From: Cognatiluteimonas lumbrici
GTDB lineage: Bacteria > Pseudomonadota > Gammaproteobacteria > Xanthomonadales > Xanthomonadaceae
Length of the DNA stretch: 64,000 nt
Direction: 5' to 3'
NCBI RefSeq assembly: GCF_006476065.1
Contig: NZ_ML636798.1
Coordinates: 726,906-790,905 of the forward strand
In this document: positions 56,988 to 64,000 of the stretch, in pieces
Numbering within the stretch: the stretch's first letter is position 1
How the letters are laid out: each line of letters begins with the position of its first letter
Notes under the pieces: generated by a model
The model's database searches: none
What the model was told of the DNA's origin: nothing
What the model saw: only the letters and a program-made list of their open reading frames with translations
Program-made: the position numbers and the translations under genes

Positions 56988-58076
56988 TTACCCGGGAATC
57001 CGCGGGGCCACTTCGCCCACGTCCCCGCACTGCGCCCGGTGGCGCAGCGCCTGGTCCATCAGCACCAGCGCCAGCATCGCCTCGCAGATGGGAGTCGCGC
57101 GCACGCCGACGCAAGGGTCGTGGCGCCCGGTCGTTACCACCTCGACCTCGTTGCCGCGCACGTCCACGCCGCGCGCCGGCAGGCGCAGGCTGGAGGTCGG
57201 CTTGAACGCCACCGACACCACCACCTGCTGCCCGCTGGAGATGCCGCCGAGGATGCCGCCGGCGTGGTTGCTGAGGAAGCCCTGCGCGCTCGCTTCGTCG
57301 CGGTGCAGGCTGCCGCGCTGCATGACGCTGGCGAAGCCGTCGCCGATCTCGACGCCCTTGGCGGCGTTGATGGACATCATCGCGGCGGCGATCTCGGCGT
57401 CGAGCTTGCCGTACACCGGTTCGCCCCAGCCCGGGGGCACGCCGCTGGCGATCACGCTGATCCGCGCCCCGACCGAATCGCCGGACTTGCGCAGCGCGTC
57501 CATGAACGACTCGAGTTCGGGCACCTGCTCCGCATCCGGCCAGAAGAACGGGTTGCGCTCGACCGAGGCCCAGTCGCACTCGCGCGGCACCAGGGTGCCG
57601 ATCTGCGCGAGGTAGCCGCGTACCAGCACGCCGTGGCGCAGCGACAGCCACTTCTTGGCGATGACGCCGGCCGCCACCCGCATGGTGGTCTCGCGCGCCG
57701 AGGCGCGGCCGCCGCCGCGCGGGTCGCGGAGGCCGTACTTCTGCCAGTAGGTGTAGTCGGCGTGGCCGGGGCGGAAGCGGTCGGCGATGCCGTCGTAGTC
57801 CTTGCTGCGGGCGTCGGTGTTGCGCACCAGCAGTGCGATCGGGGTCCCGGTGGTGCGGCCCTCGTACACGCCGGACAGGATCTCGACCGCGTCCTGCTCG
57901 CGCCGCTGCGAAGTGTGCCGCGAGCGGCCGGTCGCGCGCCGTTGCAGGTCGCGCTCGAAGTCTTCCGGCGCCAGTTCCAGCCCCGGCGGGCAGCCATCCA
58001 CCACGCAGCCGATCGCGGGCCCGTGGGATTCGCCGAAGGTGGTGACGCGCAGCAGTCGTCCGAAGGTGTTGGACAA
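56988..58076 (-). CDS. aroC: Chorismate synthase
   Basis: AroC converts EPSP to chorismate using reduced FMN, last step of the shikimate pathway. The 362-residue enzyme has the three family signatures: [18 protein letters not shown], the [20 protein letters not shown] region and the flavin-site [11 protein letters not shown]. The start is a TTG giving [19 protein letters not shown], the normal N terminus; no ATG is nearby. It lies 16 bases after prmB on the same strand. Confidence 0.96.
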   Translation of the reverse strand: MSNTFGRLLRVTTFGESHGPAIGCVVDGCPPGLELAPEDFERDLQRRATGRSRHTSQRREQDAVEILSGVYEGRTTGTPIALLVRNTDARSKDYDGIADRFRPGHADYTYWQKYGLRDPRGGGRASARETTMRVAAGVIAKKWLSLRHGVLVRGYLAQIGTLVPRECDWASVERNPFFWPDAEQVPELESFMDALRKSGDSVGARISVIASGVPPGWGEPVYGKLDAEIAAAMMSINAAKGVEIGDGFASVMQRGSLHRDEASAQGFLSNHAGGILGGISSGQQVVVSVAFKPTSSLRLPARGVDVRGNEVEVVTTGRHDPCVGVRATPICEAMLALVLMDQALRHRAQCGDVGEVAPRIPG

Positions 58077-58092
58077 AGCGTTCGGCCCCGCC

Positions 58093-59049
58093 TCAGAACA
58101 GGCTCGCCGCGGCGCCGGGCGCGCCGGCGCCGCGCTCGCGCGCGTCGGCCAGCGCCGCGATGCGGTCGTTGTGGGCGACCAGGTCGTGGCGTTCGGCCAC
58201 GAACACGCCCATCTGCCCGACCTTGAACTCGACCCAGGCCAGCGGCAGTTCCGGCAGCAGCCGCACCAGCGCCTGCTCGGCTTCGCCGACCTCGCACACC
58301 AGCAGGCCGTCGTCGGTCAGGTGCAGCGGCGCGTCGCGCAGGATGCGCAGCGCCAGGTCGAGGCCGTCGGGGCCGGCGCGCAGGCCGAGCTCGGGCTCGT
58401 GCGCGTACTCGGGCGGCAGCGCGTCGGTCTCGTCGTCGGTGACGTAGGGCGGGTTGCTCACGATCAGGTCGTAGTGCTCGCCGCGCAGCCCCGCGAACAG
58501 GTCCGACTGCAGCAGGCGCAGGTTGTCCACCCGCAACCGTTCCTGGTTCTCGCGCGCCAGCGACAGGGCGTCCTCCGACAGGTCGACGCCGTCCACGTGC
58601 CAGTCCGGGTTGTAGTGCGCCATCGCGATCGCGATGCAGCCCGAGCCAGTGCACAGGTCGAGCGCGCGCCGCACCTCGCGCCCGCCGAGCCAGGGCTCGA
58701 AGCCGGACTCGATCAGTTCGGCGATCGGCGAGCGCGGCACCAGCGCGCGCGGATCGCTCTTGAACGACAGCCCGGCGAACCAGGCTTCGCCGGTCAGGTA
58801 GGCCGCGGGTACGCGCTCCTCGATGCGGCGCAGGAACAGCGCCAGCACGTCCTCCTTCTCGGCCAGCGTCAGCCGCGCGTTGCCGTAGGCCGGCGGCAGG
58901 TCGTGCGGCAGGTGCAAGGCATGCAGCACCAGCTGCGTGGCCTCGTCCAGGGCGTTGTCGAAACTGTGGCCGTAGGTCAGCCCTGCCGCGTTGAAGCGGC
59001 TGGCGCCGTAGCGGATCAGGTCGATGATGGTGCGGAGCTCGTCGGTCAT
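58093..59049 (-). CDS. prmB: 50S ribosomal protein L3 N5-glutamine methyltransferase
   Basis: PrmB methylates a glutamine of ribosomal protein L3. The 318-residue protein has an N-terminal helical domain (about 1-85), the SAM-binding motif [15 protein letters not shown] and the catalytic [10 protein letters not shown] (NPPY) motif around residue 190. The prmB-aroC pairing is the same as in E. coli, which separates it from the paralogue PrmC. The stretch [20 protein letters not shown] also fits PrmB. Confidence 0.94.
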   Translation of the reverse strand: MTDELRTIIDLIRYGASRFNAAGLTYGHSFDNALDEATQLVLHALHLPHDLPPAYGNARLTLAEKEDVLALFLRRIEERVPAAYLTGEAWFAGLSFKSDPRALVPRSPIAELIESGFEPWLGGREVRRALDLCTGSGCIAIAMAHYNPDWHVDGVDLSEDALSLARENQERLRVDNLRLLQSDLFAGLRGEHYDLIVSNPPYVTDDETDALPPEYAHEPELGLRAGPDGLDLALRILRDAPLHLTDDGLLVCEVGEAEQALVRLLPELPLAWVEFKVGQMGVFVAERHDLVAHNDRIAALADARERGAGAPGAAASLF

Positions 59050-59153
59050 GGGCCCGGCCGCGGCGGCGCCCTCGCGGGCGCAGGATCGCGAATTATAGCG
59101 GTGGCGCGGCTATCATGGCCGAAGTTCAAGCATCGCATGAAGAAGACCCCACC

Positions 59154-59792
59154 ATGTTCAACCGCACCACGATGGCCGTGCTGGTCGCCGCCCTCGCAGC
59201 AGGACTGGGCCTGTGGGCCGCCAATGCCTGGTTCGGCGAGCGCCCCGCCCCGGGTCCGCAGCTGCAGGCACTGAAGCTGTTCGAGGCCCCGCGCGAACTG
59301 CCTGCCTTCAGCCTGCGCCAGGCCGACGGCACCCCGCTCGTGCCCGGCGAGCTCCGCGGCCACTGGACCATCGTGTTCCTCGGCTTCACCCATTGCCCGG
59401 ACATCTGCCCGACGACGCTGGCGCAGCTCGCACAGGCGCAGCGGCAGTGGGACGCGCTGCCCGACTCCACCCGCCCGCGGGTGCTGTTCGTCTCCGTCGA
59501 CCCGGAGCGCGACAGCCCCGACCGCATCGGCGAGTACGCGCACGCGTTCCACCGCGACACCCTCGCCGCGACCGCCGACATCCCGGCGCTCGAGGACTTC
59601 GCGCGATCGCTGTCGCTGGTGTTCATGAAGGTACCGGCCCCGGAAGGCGCGCCGCCCGACCAGTACAGCGTCGATCACTCCGCTGCGATGGCGGTGCTCG
59701 ACCCGCAGGGACGCATGGCCGGGGTGCTGCAGCCGCCGCTCGATCCCCGGGCGATCGCCGCCGACCTCGCCACGCTGACCACGACCCGCTGA
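59154..59792 (+). CDS. SCO1/SenC family copper chaperone
   Basis: SCO proteins deliver copper to the CuA site of cytochrome c oxidase or act as thiol-disulfide reductases in the periplasm. The 212-residue protein has an N-terminal membrane anchor (about 7-23) and a thioredoxin fold with the copper ligands Cys81 and Cys85 ([10 protein letters not shown]) and His175 (SVDHSAAM). The ATG at 59154 leads straight into the anchor; an upstream ATG at 59115 would add a hydrophilic stretch. It is divergent from prmB, and psd starts five bases after its end. Confidence 0.93.
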   Translation: MFNRTTMAVLVAALAAGLGLWAANAWFGERPAPGPQLQALKLFEAPRELPAFSLRQADGTPLVPGELRGHWTIVFLGFTHCPDICPTTLAQLAQAQRQWDALPDSTRPRVLFVSVDPERDSPDRIGEYAHAFHRDTLAATADIPALEDFARSLSLVFMKVPAPEGAPPDQYSVDHSAAMAVLDPQGRMAGVLQPPLDPRAIAADLATLTTTR

Positions 59793-59797
59793 CTGGC

Positions 59798-60640
59798 ATG
59801 GATGCGCTGACCGCCCTGACCCATGCGTTGCCGCACCGGGTGCTGTCCTCGCTGGCGCGGCGGCTCGCCTATTCGCGCCATCCGCGCGTGCGCCGCTGGC
59901 TGATCGACACCGTGGTGCGGCGCTTCGGGGTGGACCTCGAGGAAGCGGCCGAATCCGATCCGGCCGCCTACGACAGCTTCAATGCCTTCTTCACCCGCGC
60001 GTTGCGCGCTGGGGCACGCGCGCCCGACCCGGATCCGCGCGCGCTGCTGATGCCGGCCGACGGACGCATCAGCCAGTGCGGCGCGATCGAGGACGGGCGC
60101 ATCTTCCAGGCCAAGGGGCGGTCGTTCACCGCCGCCGAGCTGCTCGGCGACGAGACGGCGGCGCGTCCGTTCGACGGCGGTGTCTTCGCCACCGTGTACC
60201 TGTCGCCGAAGGACTACCACCGCGTGCACATGCCGTGGGACGGGACGCTGCTGGAGACCGTGCACATCCCGGGGCGGCTGTTCTCGGTGGGTCCGGCGGC
60301 GGTGCGCGCGGTGCCGCGGCTGTTCGCGCGCAACGAGCGCCTGGTGTGCCACTTCGACACGGACTTCGGGCCGATGGCCGTCGTCATGGTCGGCGCGCTG
60401 CTGGTGTCGGGGGTGGAGACTGTGTGGAGCGGGATCGAGATCCCGCAGTACGGGAAGTCGGTGGTGGTGAAGGACTACCGGGGTGCCGGGATCGCGCTCG
60501 CGCGCTTTGCGGAGATGGCGCGCTTCAACTACGGGTCGACGGTGATCGTGCTGCTGCCACCCGGGGTCGCCGAGCTCGCGCCGGGTCTCGGTGCCGAGAG
60601 CCCGGTCCGCCTCGGCCAGCGCCTCGCCACCCTCCTGTAG
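59798..60640 (+). CDS. psd: Phosphatidylserine decarboxylase proenzyme
   Basis: Psd makes phosphatidylethanolamine from the product of PssA and cleaves itself to form a pyruvoyl group. The 280-residue proenzyme has the family segments [16 protein letters not shown], the catalytic-triad His region [17 protein letters not shown] and the self-cleavage site near Ser247 in [12 protein letters not shown]. The site reads YGST instead of the LGST of E. coli; the Gly-Ser-Thr core is kept. The TAG stop lies within a GTAG palindrome. Confidence 0.94.
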   Translation: MDALTALTHALPHRVLSSLARRLAYSRHPRVRRWLIDTVVRRFGVDLEEAAESDPAAYDSFNAFFTRALRAGARAPDPDPRALLMPADGRISQCGAIEDGRIFQAKGRSFTAAELLGDETAARPFDGGVFATVYLSPKDYHRVHMPWDGTLLETVHIPGRLFSVGPAAVRAVPRLFARNERLVCHFDTDFGPMAVVMVGALLVSGVETVWSGIEIPQYGKSVVVKDYRGAGIALARFAEMARFNYGSTVIVLLPPGVAELAPGLGAESPVRLGQRLATLL

Positions 60641-60660
60641 GAGCGGCGCTCGCGCCGCGA
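60636..60660 (+). repeat. GTAG-type REP-like palindrome, copy 3
   Basis: Differs from copies 1 and 2 by one base in the loop (TC in place of TG); both 7-base arms are perfect. Its TAG forms the psd stop codon. It lies between the converging psd and transglycosylase genes. Confidence 0.75.
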
Positions 60661-60667
60661 CCCCGGG

Positions 60668-61957
60668 TTACTTGGCCTGGACGATCGCGGCTTCGGCGTC
60701 GCTCTGGACGAGGCGCTGCGCGAGCGCGGCGCGGGGGCCCTGGACGCAGTAGCGGTCGTACAGGCGGGCGATGCGGGTGGTGGCGTTGAGCCGGGTGCCG
60801 GTGGGCAGCCAGCTGTCCGCCTCGTAACGCGGGTTGAGGTTGCGCAGCGTGCGCATGTAGCCGTCGCGGGTGCCGGCGTTGCCCAGGCAGATGGTCAGTT
60901 CGTAGATCGTCGCCGGCTTGCGCAGGGCGAGTTGCGCCGGGCGGGTGTACACGCGGTCGAAGTCCAGGCCGTACTCCTTCGGGTGCAGGTACAGCCACGC
61001 CGCCGCGATCACCATCGGCACGTAGTCCCGGGTCTCGGCCGGGAACTGGCGGTAGACGTCGGCATGCCAGAAACCGCGGCCGCCGCTGGACTGGTAGACA
61101 CGGCGGGCGCGGCCCTCGCCGCCGTTGTAGCCGGCCAGCGCGAGCTCGATGCTGCCGCCGAGCTCGGCCATCCGCTCGAGCAGGTAGGCGGCGCTGGCCT
61201 CGGCCGCGGCGCCCGGGTCGTAGCGGGTGTCGAATCCGGTGGCGTCGAGGCCGAGGCCGAAGCGCTTGCCGGTGGCGTGCATGAACTGCATCGGGCCGGC
61301 GGCGCCGGCGCGCGAACGGGCGTGGACCTTGCCGTTGGATTCCTTGGCGATGATCCCGAACAGCAGGGCCTCGGGAAGCCCGGCGCGTTCGAAGTGCGGC
61401 GCCATGTCCGCGCGCAGGTGCTGGTAGTTGACGTAGCTGTCGAGCAGCTGCGGGCGCATGTCCGTCAGCCAGCGGCGGATGCCGGCCTGGACCGCGGGAT
61501 TGAATTCGACCATTTCGGCGAAGCGGTGCTGGGCCGGGTCGTAGAGGCTGCCTTCGCCCGCGTTCGCTCCGGCCGGCACCGCCGCGCCCGCCGCATGGGC
61601 GGATGCGGGAACCTCGTCCGCGCCGCCCGGGAACAGTTCGTCGGCACCGGACTTCAGCAGGCGTTTGTACGTGGCCAGCAGCGTGGTGGTCTCGCAACCG
61701 CGCTGCGCCGCGCACGCGAGCACCGCGTCCTCCATGTCCTCGAGCGCGGCGTCGGCCGCCTCCTGGCCGTCGGGGTCGGCGTTGCCGATGTCCACCAGCG
61801 CCTCGCGGTACGCCGATTCGGCCGCGGCCATGCGCGCGTTGATGGCGTCCACCGCCTGCTGGTCGCGGCGCGACAGCGCGGACGCGCCGAAGGCCATGGT
61901 GAGGGCTGCGACGAGGGCGATGGCGGGGCCGATCCGGCCGGCGGAATGCTGGGTCAT
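60668..61957 (-). CDS. Lytic transglycosylase (SLT domain)
   Basis: A peptidoglycan-cleaving enzyme of 429 residues, MltD/Slt-like. Residues 1-28 are a signal peptide (PAIALVAALTMAFGASA). A helical region (~30-110) and a low-complexity linker precede the SLT domain (~190-330) with the catalytic Glu206 in IIAKESNGKVHARSRAGAAGP and the LAGYNGGEGRARR motif. The C-terminal ~80 residues (TICLGNAGTRDGYMRTLRNLNP) resemble no LysM motif, so this is not a standard MltD. The ATG at 61957 is preferred to a TTG at 61972. Confidence 0.9.
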   Translation of the reverse strand: MTQHSAGRIGPAIALVAALTMAFGASALSRRDQQAVDAINARMAAAESAYREALVDIGNADPDGQEAADAALEDMEDAVLACAAQRGCETTTLLATYKRLLKSGADELFPGGADEVPASAHAAGAAVPAGANAGEGSLYDPAQHRFAEMVEFNPAVQAGIRRWLTDMRPQLLDSYVNYQHLRADMAPHFERAGLPEALLFGIIAKESNGKVHARSRAGAAGPMQFMHATGKRFGLGLDATGFDTRYDPGAAAEASAAYLLERMAELGGSIELALAGYNGGEGRARRVYQSSGGRGFWHADVYRQFPAETRDYVPMVIAAAWLYLHPKEYGLDFDRVYTRPAQLALRKPATIYELTICLGNAGTRDGYMRTLRNLNPRYEADSWLPTGTRLNATTRIARLYDRYCVQGPRAALAQRLVQSDAEAAIVQAK

Positions 61958-62104
61958 CGGGGCACTGGTCAACGTGGGGTGAAGGCAGGGTAGACGGCGT
62001 GCGACGACGCCTCAAGCCGGAATGGGACGCCCGTCGGCCCGACCCTGCGTACGACGCCTTCCGTAGAATCCGGGGGCATCCGGGATTCAGGATGGTCAAG
62101 AGGC
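61958..62104. other. Divergent promoter region of transglycosylase and HerA-like ATPase genes
   Basis: This 147-base gap holds no gene. It has TAGAAT at 62064-62069 on the plus strand (35 bases before the ATPase ATG) and TACCCT on the minus strand near 61990, both -10-like, without clear -35 boxes. Confidence 0.35.
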
Positions 62105-63625
62105 ATGCAGATGGATTCGATCCTCGTCGGCAAGGGCGACAGCGGCCGCCAGGTACGCCTGCTCGCGCGCTACGGCAATCGCCACGGGCTGGTGGCCGGG
62201 GCCACCGGCACCGGCAAGACGGTGACGCTGATGACCCTGGCCGAGGGCTTCTCGCGCATAGGCGTGCCCGTGTTCATGGCCGACGCCAAGGGCGACGTCG
62301 CCGGCCTTTCGGTGCCCGGCGAGACCGGAGACAAGCTGCGCGCGCGGATCGAAGAGATCGGGATCGACGGCTACGCCAGCGAAGGCAGCCCGGTGATCCT
62401 CTGGGACCTGTACGGGCAGACCGGCCACCCGGTGCGCACCACGGTGAGCGAGGTCGGCCCGCTGTTGCTGGCGCGCATGCTCGAGCTCAACGACACCCAG
62501 TCGGGGGTGCTCGACATCGCCTTCGAGCTGGCCGACGACCGCGGCCTGCTGTTGCTCGACCTCGAGGACCTGCGCGCGCTGCTGGCGCTGCTCGCAGCGG
62601 AGCGCAAGGCGGTGTCGGCCGCGTACGGCCTCGTCTCCGCCCAGTCCATCGCCGCGATCCAGCGCGCGCTGCTGCGGCTGGAACAGCAGGGCGGCGACGG
62701 CTTCTTCGGCGAGCCGGCGCTGGAGCTGCACGACCTCATGCGCACCACTCCCGACGGCCGCGGCGTGGTCGGCATCCTCGATGCCCGCTCGCTCATCCTG
62801 AAACCGCGCCTGTATTCCTCGTTCCTGCTGTGGTTGCTGTCGGAGCTGTTCGAGACCCTGCCCGAGGTCGGCGACCTCGACCGGCCGAAGCTGGTGTTCG
62901 TGTTCGACGAAGCGCACCTGCTGTTCGACGACATCCCGCCGTCGCTGCGCCAGCGCATCGAGCAGGTGGTGCGGCTGGTGCGCTCCAAGGGCGTGGGCGT
63001 GTACTTCTGCTCGCAGTTCCCGGACGACGTGCCGGACGAGATCCTCGGCCAGCTCGGCAACCGCGTGCAGCACGCGCTGCGCGCCTACACCCCGCGCGAC
63101 CAGAAGGCGGTCCGGACCGCGGCCGAGACCTTCGTCCCCAACCCGGGGCTGGACGTGGCCGAGGCGATCGGACAGCTCGGCGTCGGCGAGGCGCTGGTGT
63201 CCACGCTGCAGGACACGCCCGACGGAAGACGCGGCATCCCGATGCCGGTCGAACGCACGCTGGTGGCGCCGCCGCGCTGCCGCATGGGGCCGATCACCGA
63301 CGCCGAACGCGCGCGCGTGCGCGCCGGCAGCCCGGTCGCCGGCAAGTACGACACGCCGGTGGACCGCGAGTCGGCGGCCGAGATGCTGGCGCGCAAGGCC
63401 GAAGCCGCCGCGAAAACCGCCGGGGCGCCGCCCGCCACCACCGGCACGCCCGGCGCGGCGGACGACGGCGACGGCCTCGGCGCGCGCATCGGCGACTGGC
63501 TGTGGGGCACCAAGCGCCGCCAGGGCGCGGTGGAATCCATGACCAAGCAGGTGGCGCGCACCATCGGCAGCCAGATCGGGCGCCGCATCGTGCGAGGCCT
63601 CCTCGGCGGCCTCGGCGGCCGTTGA
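62105..63625 (+). CDS. HerA-like/DUF853 P-loop ATPase
   Basis: A 506-residue P-loop NTPase of the HerA-FtsK group, DUF853 (YjgR-like) family. Visible are Walker A at 32-39 (GATGTGKT), Walker B as [15 protein letters not shown], and the C-terminal arginine-finger area [16 protein letters not shown], which matches the HerA-type sensor Gln. The C-terminal 100 residues are a variable linker and a short helical end with [28 protein letters not shown]. Function is unknown in this family; no NurA nuclease gene is adjacent, which argues against the archaeal HerA-NurA repair role. Confidence 0.88.
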   Translation: MQMDSILVGKGDSGRQVRLLARYGNRHGLVAGATGTGKTVTLMTLAEGFSRIGVPVFMADAKGDVAGLSVPGETGDKLRARIEEIGIDGYASEGSPVILWDLYGQTGHPVRTTVSEVGPLLLARMLELNDTQSGVLDIAFELADDRGLLLLDLEDLRALLALLAAERKAVSAAYGLVSAQSIAAIQRALLRLEQQGGDGFFGEPALELHDLMRTTPDGRGVVGILDARSLILKPRLYSSFLLWLLSELFETLPEVGDLDRPKLVFVFDEAHLLFDDIPPSLRQRIEQVVRLVRSKGVGVYFCSQFPDDVPDEILGQLGNRVQHALRAYTPRDQKAVRTAAETFVPNPGLDVAEAIGQLGVGEALVSTLQDTPDGRRGIPMPVERTLVAPPRCRMGPITDAERARVRAGSPVAGKYDTPVDRESAAEMLARKAEAAAKTAGAPPATTGTPGAADDGDGLGARIGDWLWGTKRRQGAVESMTKQVARTIGSQIGRRIVRGLLGGLGGR

Positions 63626-63638
63626 GCGGGGCGCGGCG

Positions 63639-64000
63639 ATGGGACGCTGGCGGCCCGCGCAGGGCCAGGGCACCGCGCTGGTCACCCCGGAGGGCCACGC
63701 CCGCCTGAAGGCGGAGCTGGACGACCTGTGGCGCGTGCAGCGCCCGGAGGTGGTGCGCGCACTCGCCGCCGCTGCGGCCGAGGGCGACCGCTCGGAGAAC
63801 GCGGAGTACACCTATCGCAAGAAGCAGCTCGGCGGCATCGATCGCCGGGTTCGCTACCTGTCGAAGCGCCTGCAGGTGCTGAAGGTCGTCGACACCGTAC
63901 CGGCCGATCGCGACGCGGTGTTCTTCGGCGCCACCGTGGAGCTGGAACGGGTGGACGACGGCACCATCGCCCGCTACCGCATCGTCGGGCCCGACGAGAC
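63639..64000 (+). CDS. greB: Transcription elongation factor GreB, N-terminal part (cut by window end)
   Basis: GreB rescues backtracked RNA polymerase by stimulating transcript cleavage. The first 120 codons are present. The N-terminal coiled coil with acidic tip ([21 protein letters not shown], Asp and Glu at the loop) is intact, and [19 protein letters not shown] followed by [12 protein letters not shown] begins the C-terminal domain. The [16 protein letters not shown] block and the RRVRYLxKRL stretch indicate GreB rather than GreA. It begins 13 bases after the ATPase gene. Confidence 0.94.
   Translation, partial: MGRWRPAQGQGTALVTPEGHARLKAELDDLWRVQRPEVVRALAAAAAEGDRSENAEYTYRKKQLGGIDRRVRYLSKRLQVLKVVDTVPADRDAVFFGATVELERVDDGTIARYRIVGPDE

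Noticed and set aside
59798-60640. YGST in place of LGST in psd, considered an inactive enzyme
   Set aside because: The Gly-Ser-Thr core needed for self-cleavage is intact and the other motifs are present; Leu is replaced in other active members as far as I recall.
62105-63625. HerA-like ATPase considered as part of a defence or HerA-NurA/SIR2 system
   Set aside because: No nuclease, SIR2 or DUF4297 partner is adjacent; sequence fits the housekeeping DUF853/YjgR group and neighbours are a transglycosylase and greB.

Overview
The window looks like a chromosomal housekeeping segment from a high-GC gammaproteobacterium of the Xanthomonadaceae/Lysobacteraceae group (Lysobacter, Luteimonas or Xanthomonas-like). 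That placement is inferred from gene order, protein sequence and GTAG-type intergenic palindromes; no search was run. No phage, IS element, CRISPR array or defence island is visible. Nearly all the sequence is coding, and many genes are joined by 1-4 base stop/start overlaps. No stretch longer than about 170 bases lacks a gene.

Positions 1-17820 (+ strand, except one minus-strand pair): the end of scpA, then scpB and rluB; a ybhP-clsB-ybhN membrane-lipid cluster; on the minus strand a methionine-type aminotransferase and its omega-amidase partner; a DUF3293 gene leading into ccmA-ccmB; a lipoprotein azurin; the rest of the cytochrome c maturation operon (ccmC-D-E-F-G-H-I); a MetX-family acyltransferase (probably serine O-succinyltransferase); a cysteine dioxygenase; and a DUF2214 membrane protein.

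Positions 17858-24516: tRNA-Leu(CAA); on the minus strand a small membrane protein with an HExxH motif, pspC and pssA; on the plus strand dinB and a short RNB-family ribonuclease; then pnp and rpsO on the minus strand.

Positions 24666-50389 (all minus): the translation/transcription operon initiator tRNA-Met, rimP, nusA, infB, rbfA, truB, rpsO, pnp; the complete 14-gene complex I operon nuoA-N; tRNA-Leu(GAG), secG and tpiA; a 2-oxoglutarate/Fe(II) oxygenase, glmM and accD.

Positions 50390-59049 (minus): trpA, a DUF3144 gene, trpB, trpF, truA, a short FimV-like protein, asd, aroC and prmB. Read in the direction of transcription this is the asd-fimV-truA-trpF-trpBA-accD arrangement, here continuing into glmM.

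Positions 59154-64000: sco1-like copper chaperone and psd (+), a lytic transglycosylase (-), a HerA/DUF853-type ATPase (+) and the first part of greB (+), cut by the window end.

I found no clearly new system. The points most worth a second look are: TANNAT-like -10 boxes only 6-8 bases before several start codons (possible leaderless mRNAs); GTAG palindromes that supply the stop codons of metX and psd; an azurin gene inside the ccm cluster; a DUF3144 gene between trpB and trpA; a FimV lacking its cytoplasmic region; and a small uncharacterised HExxH membrane protein.
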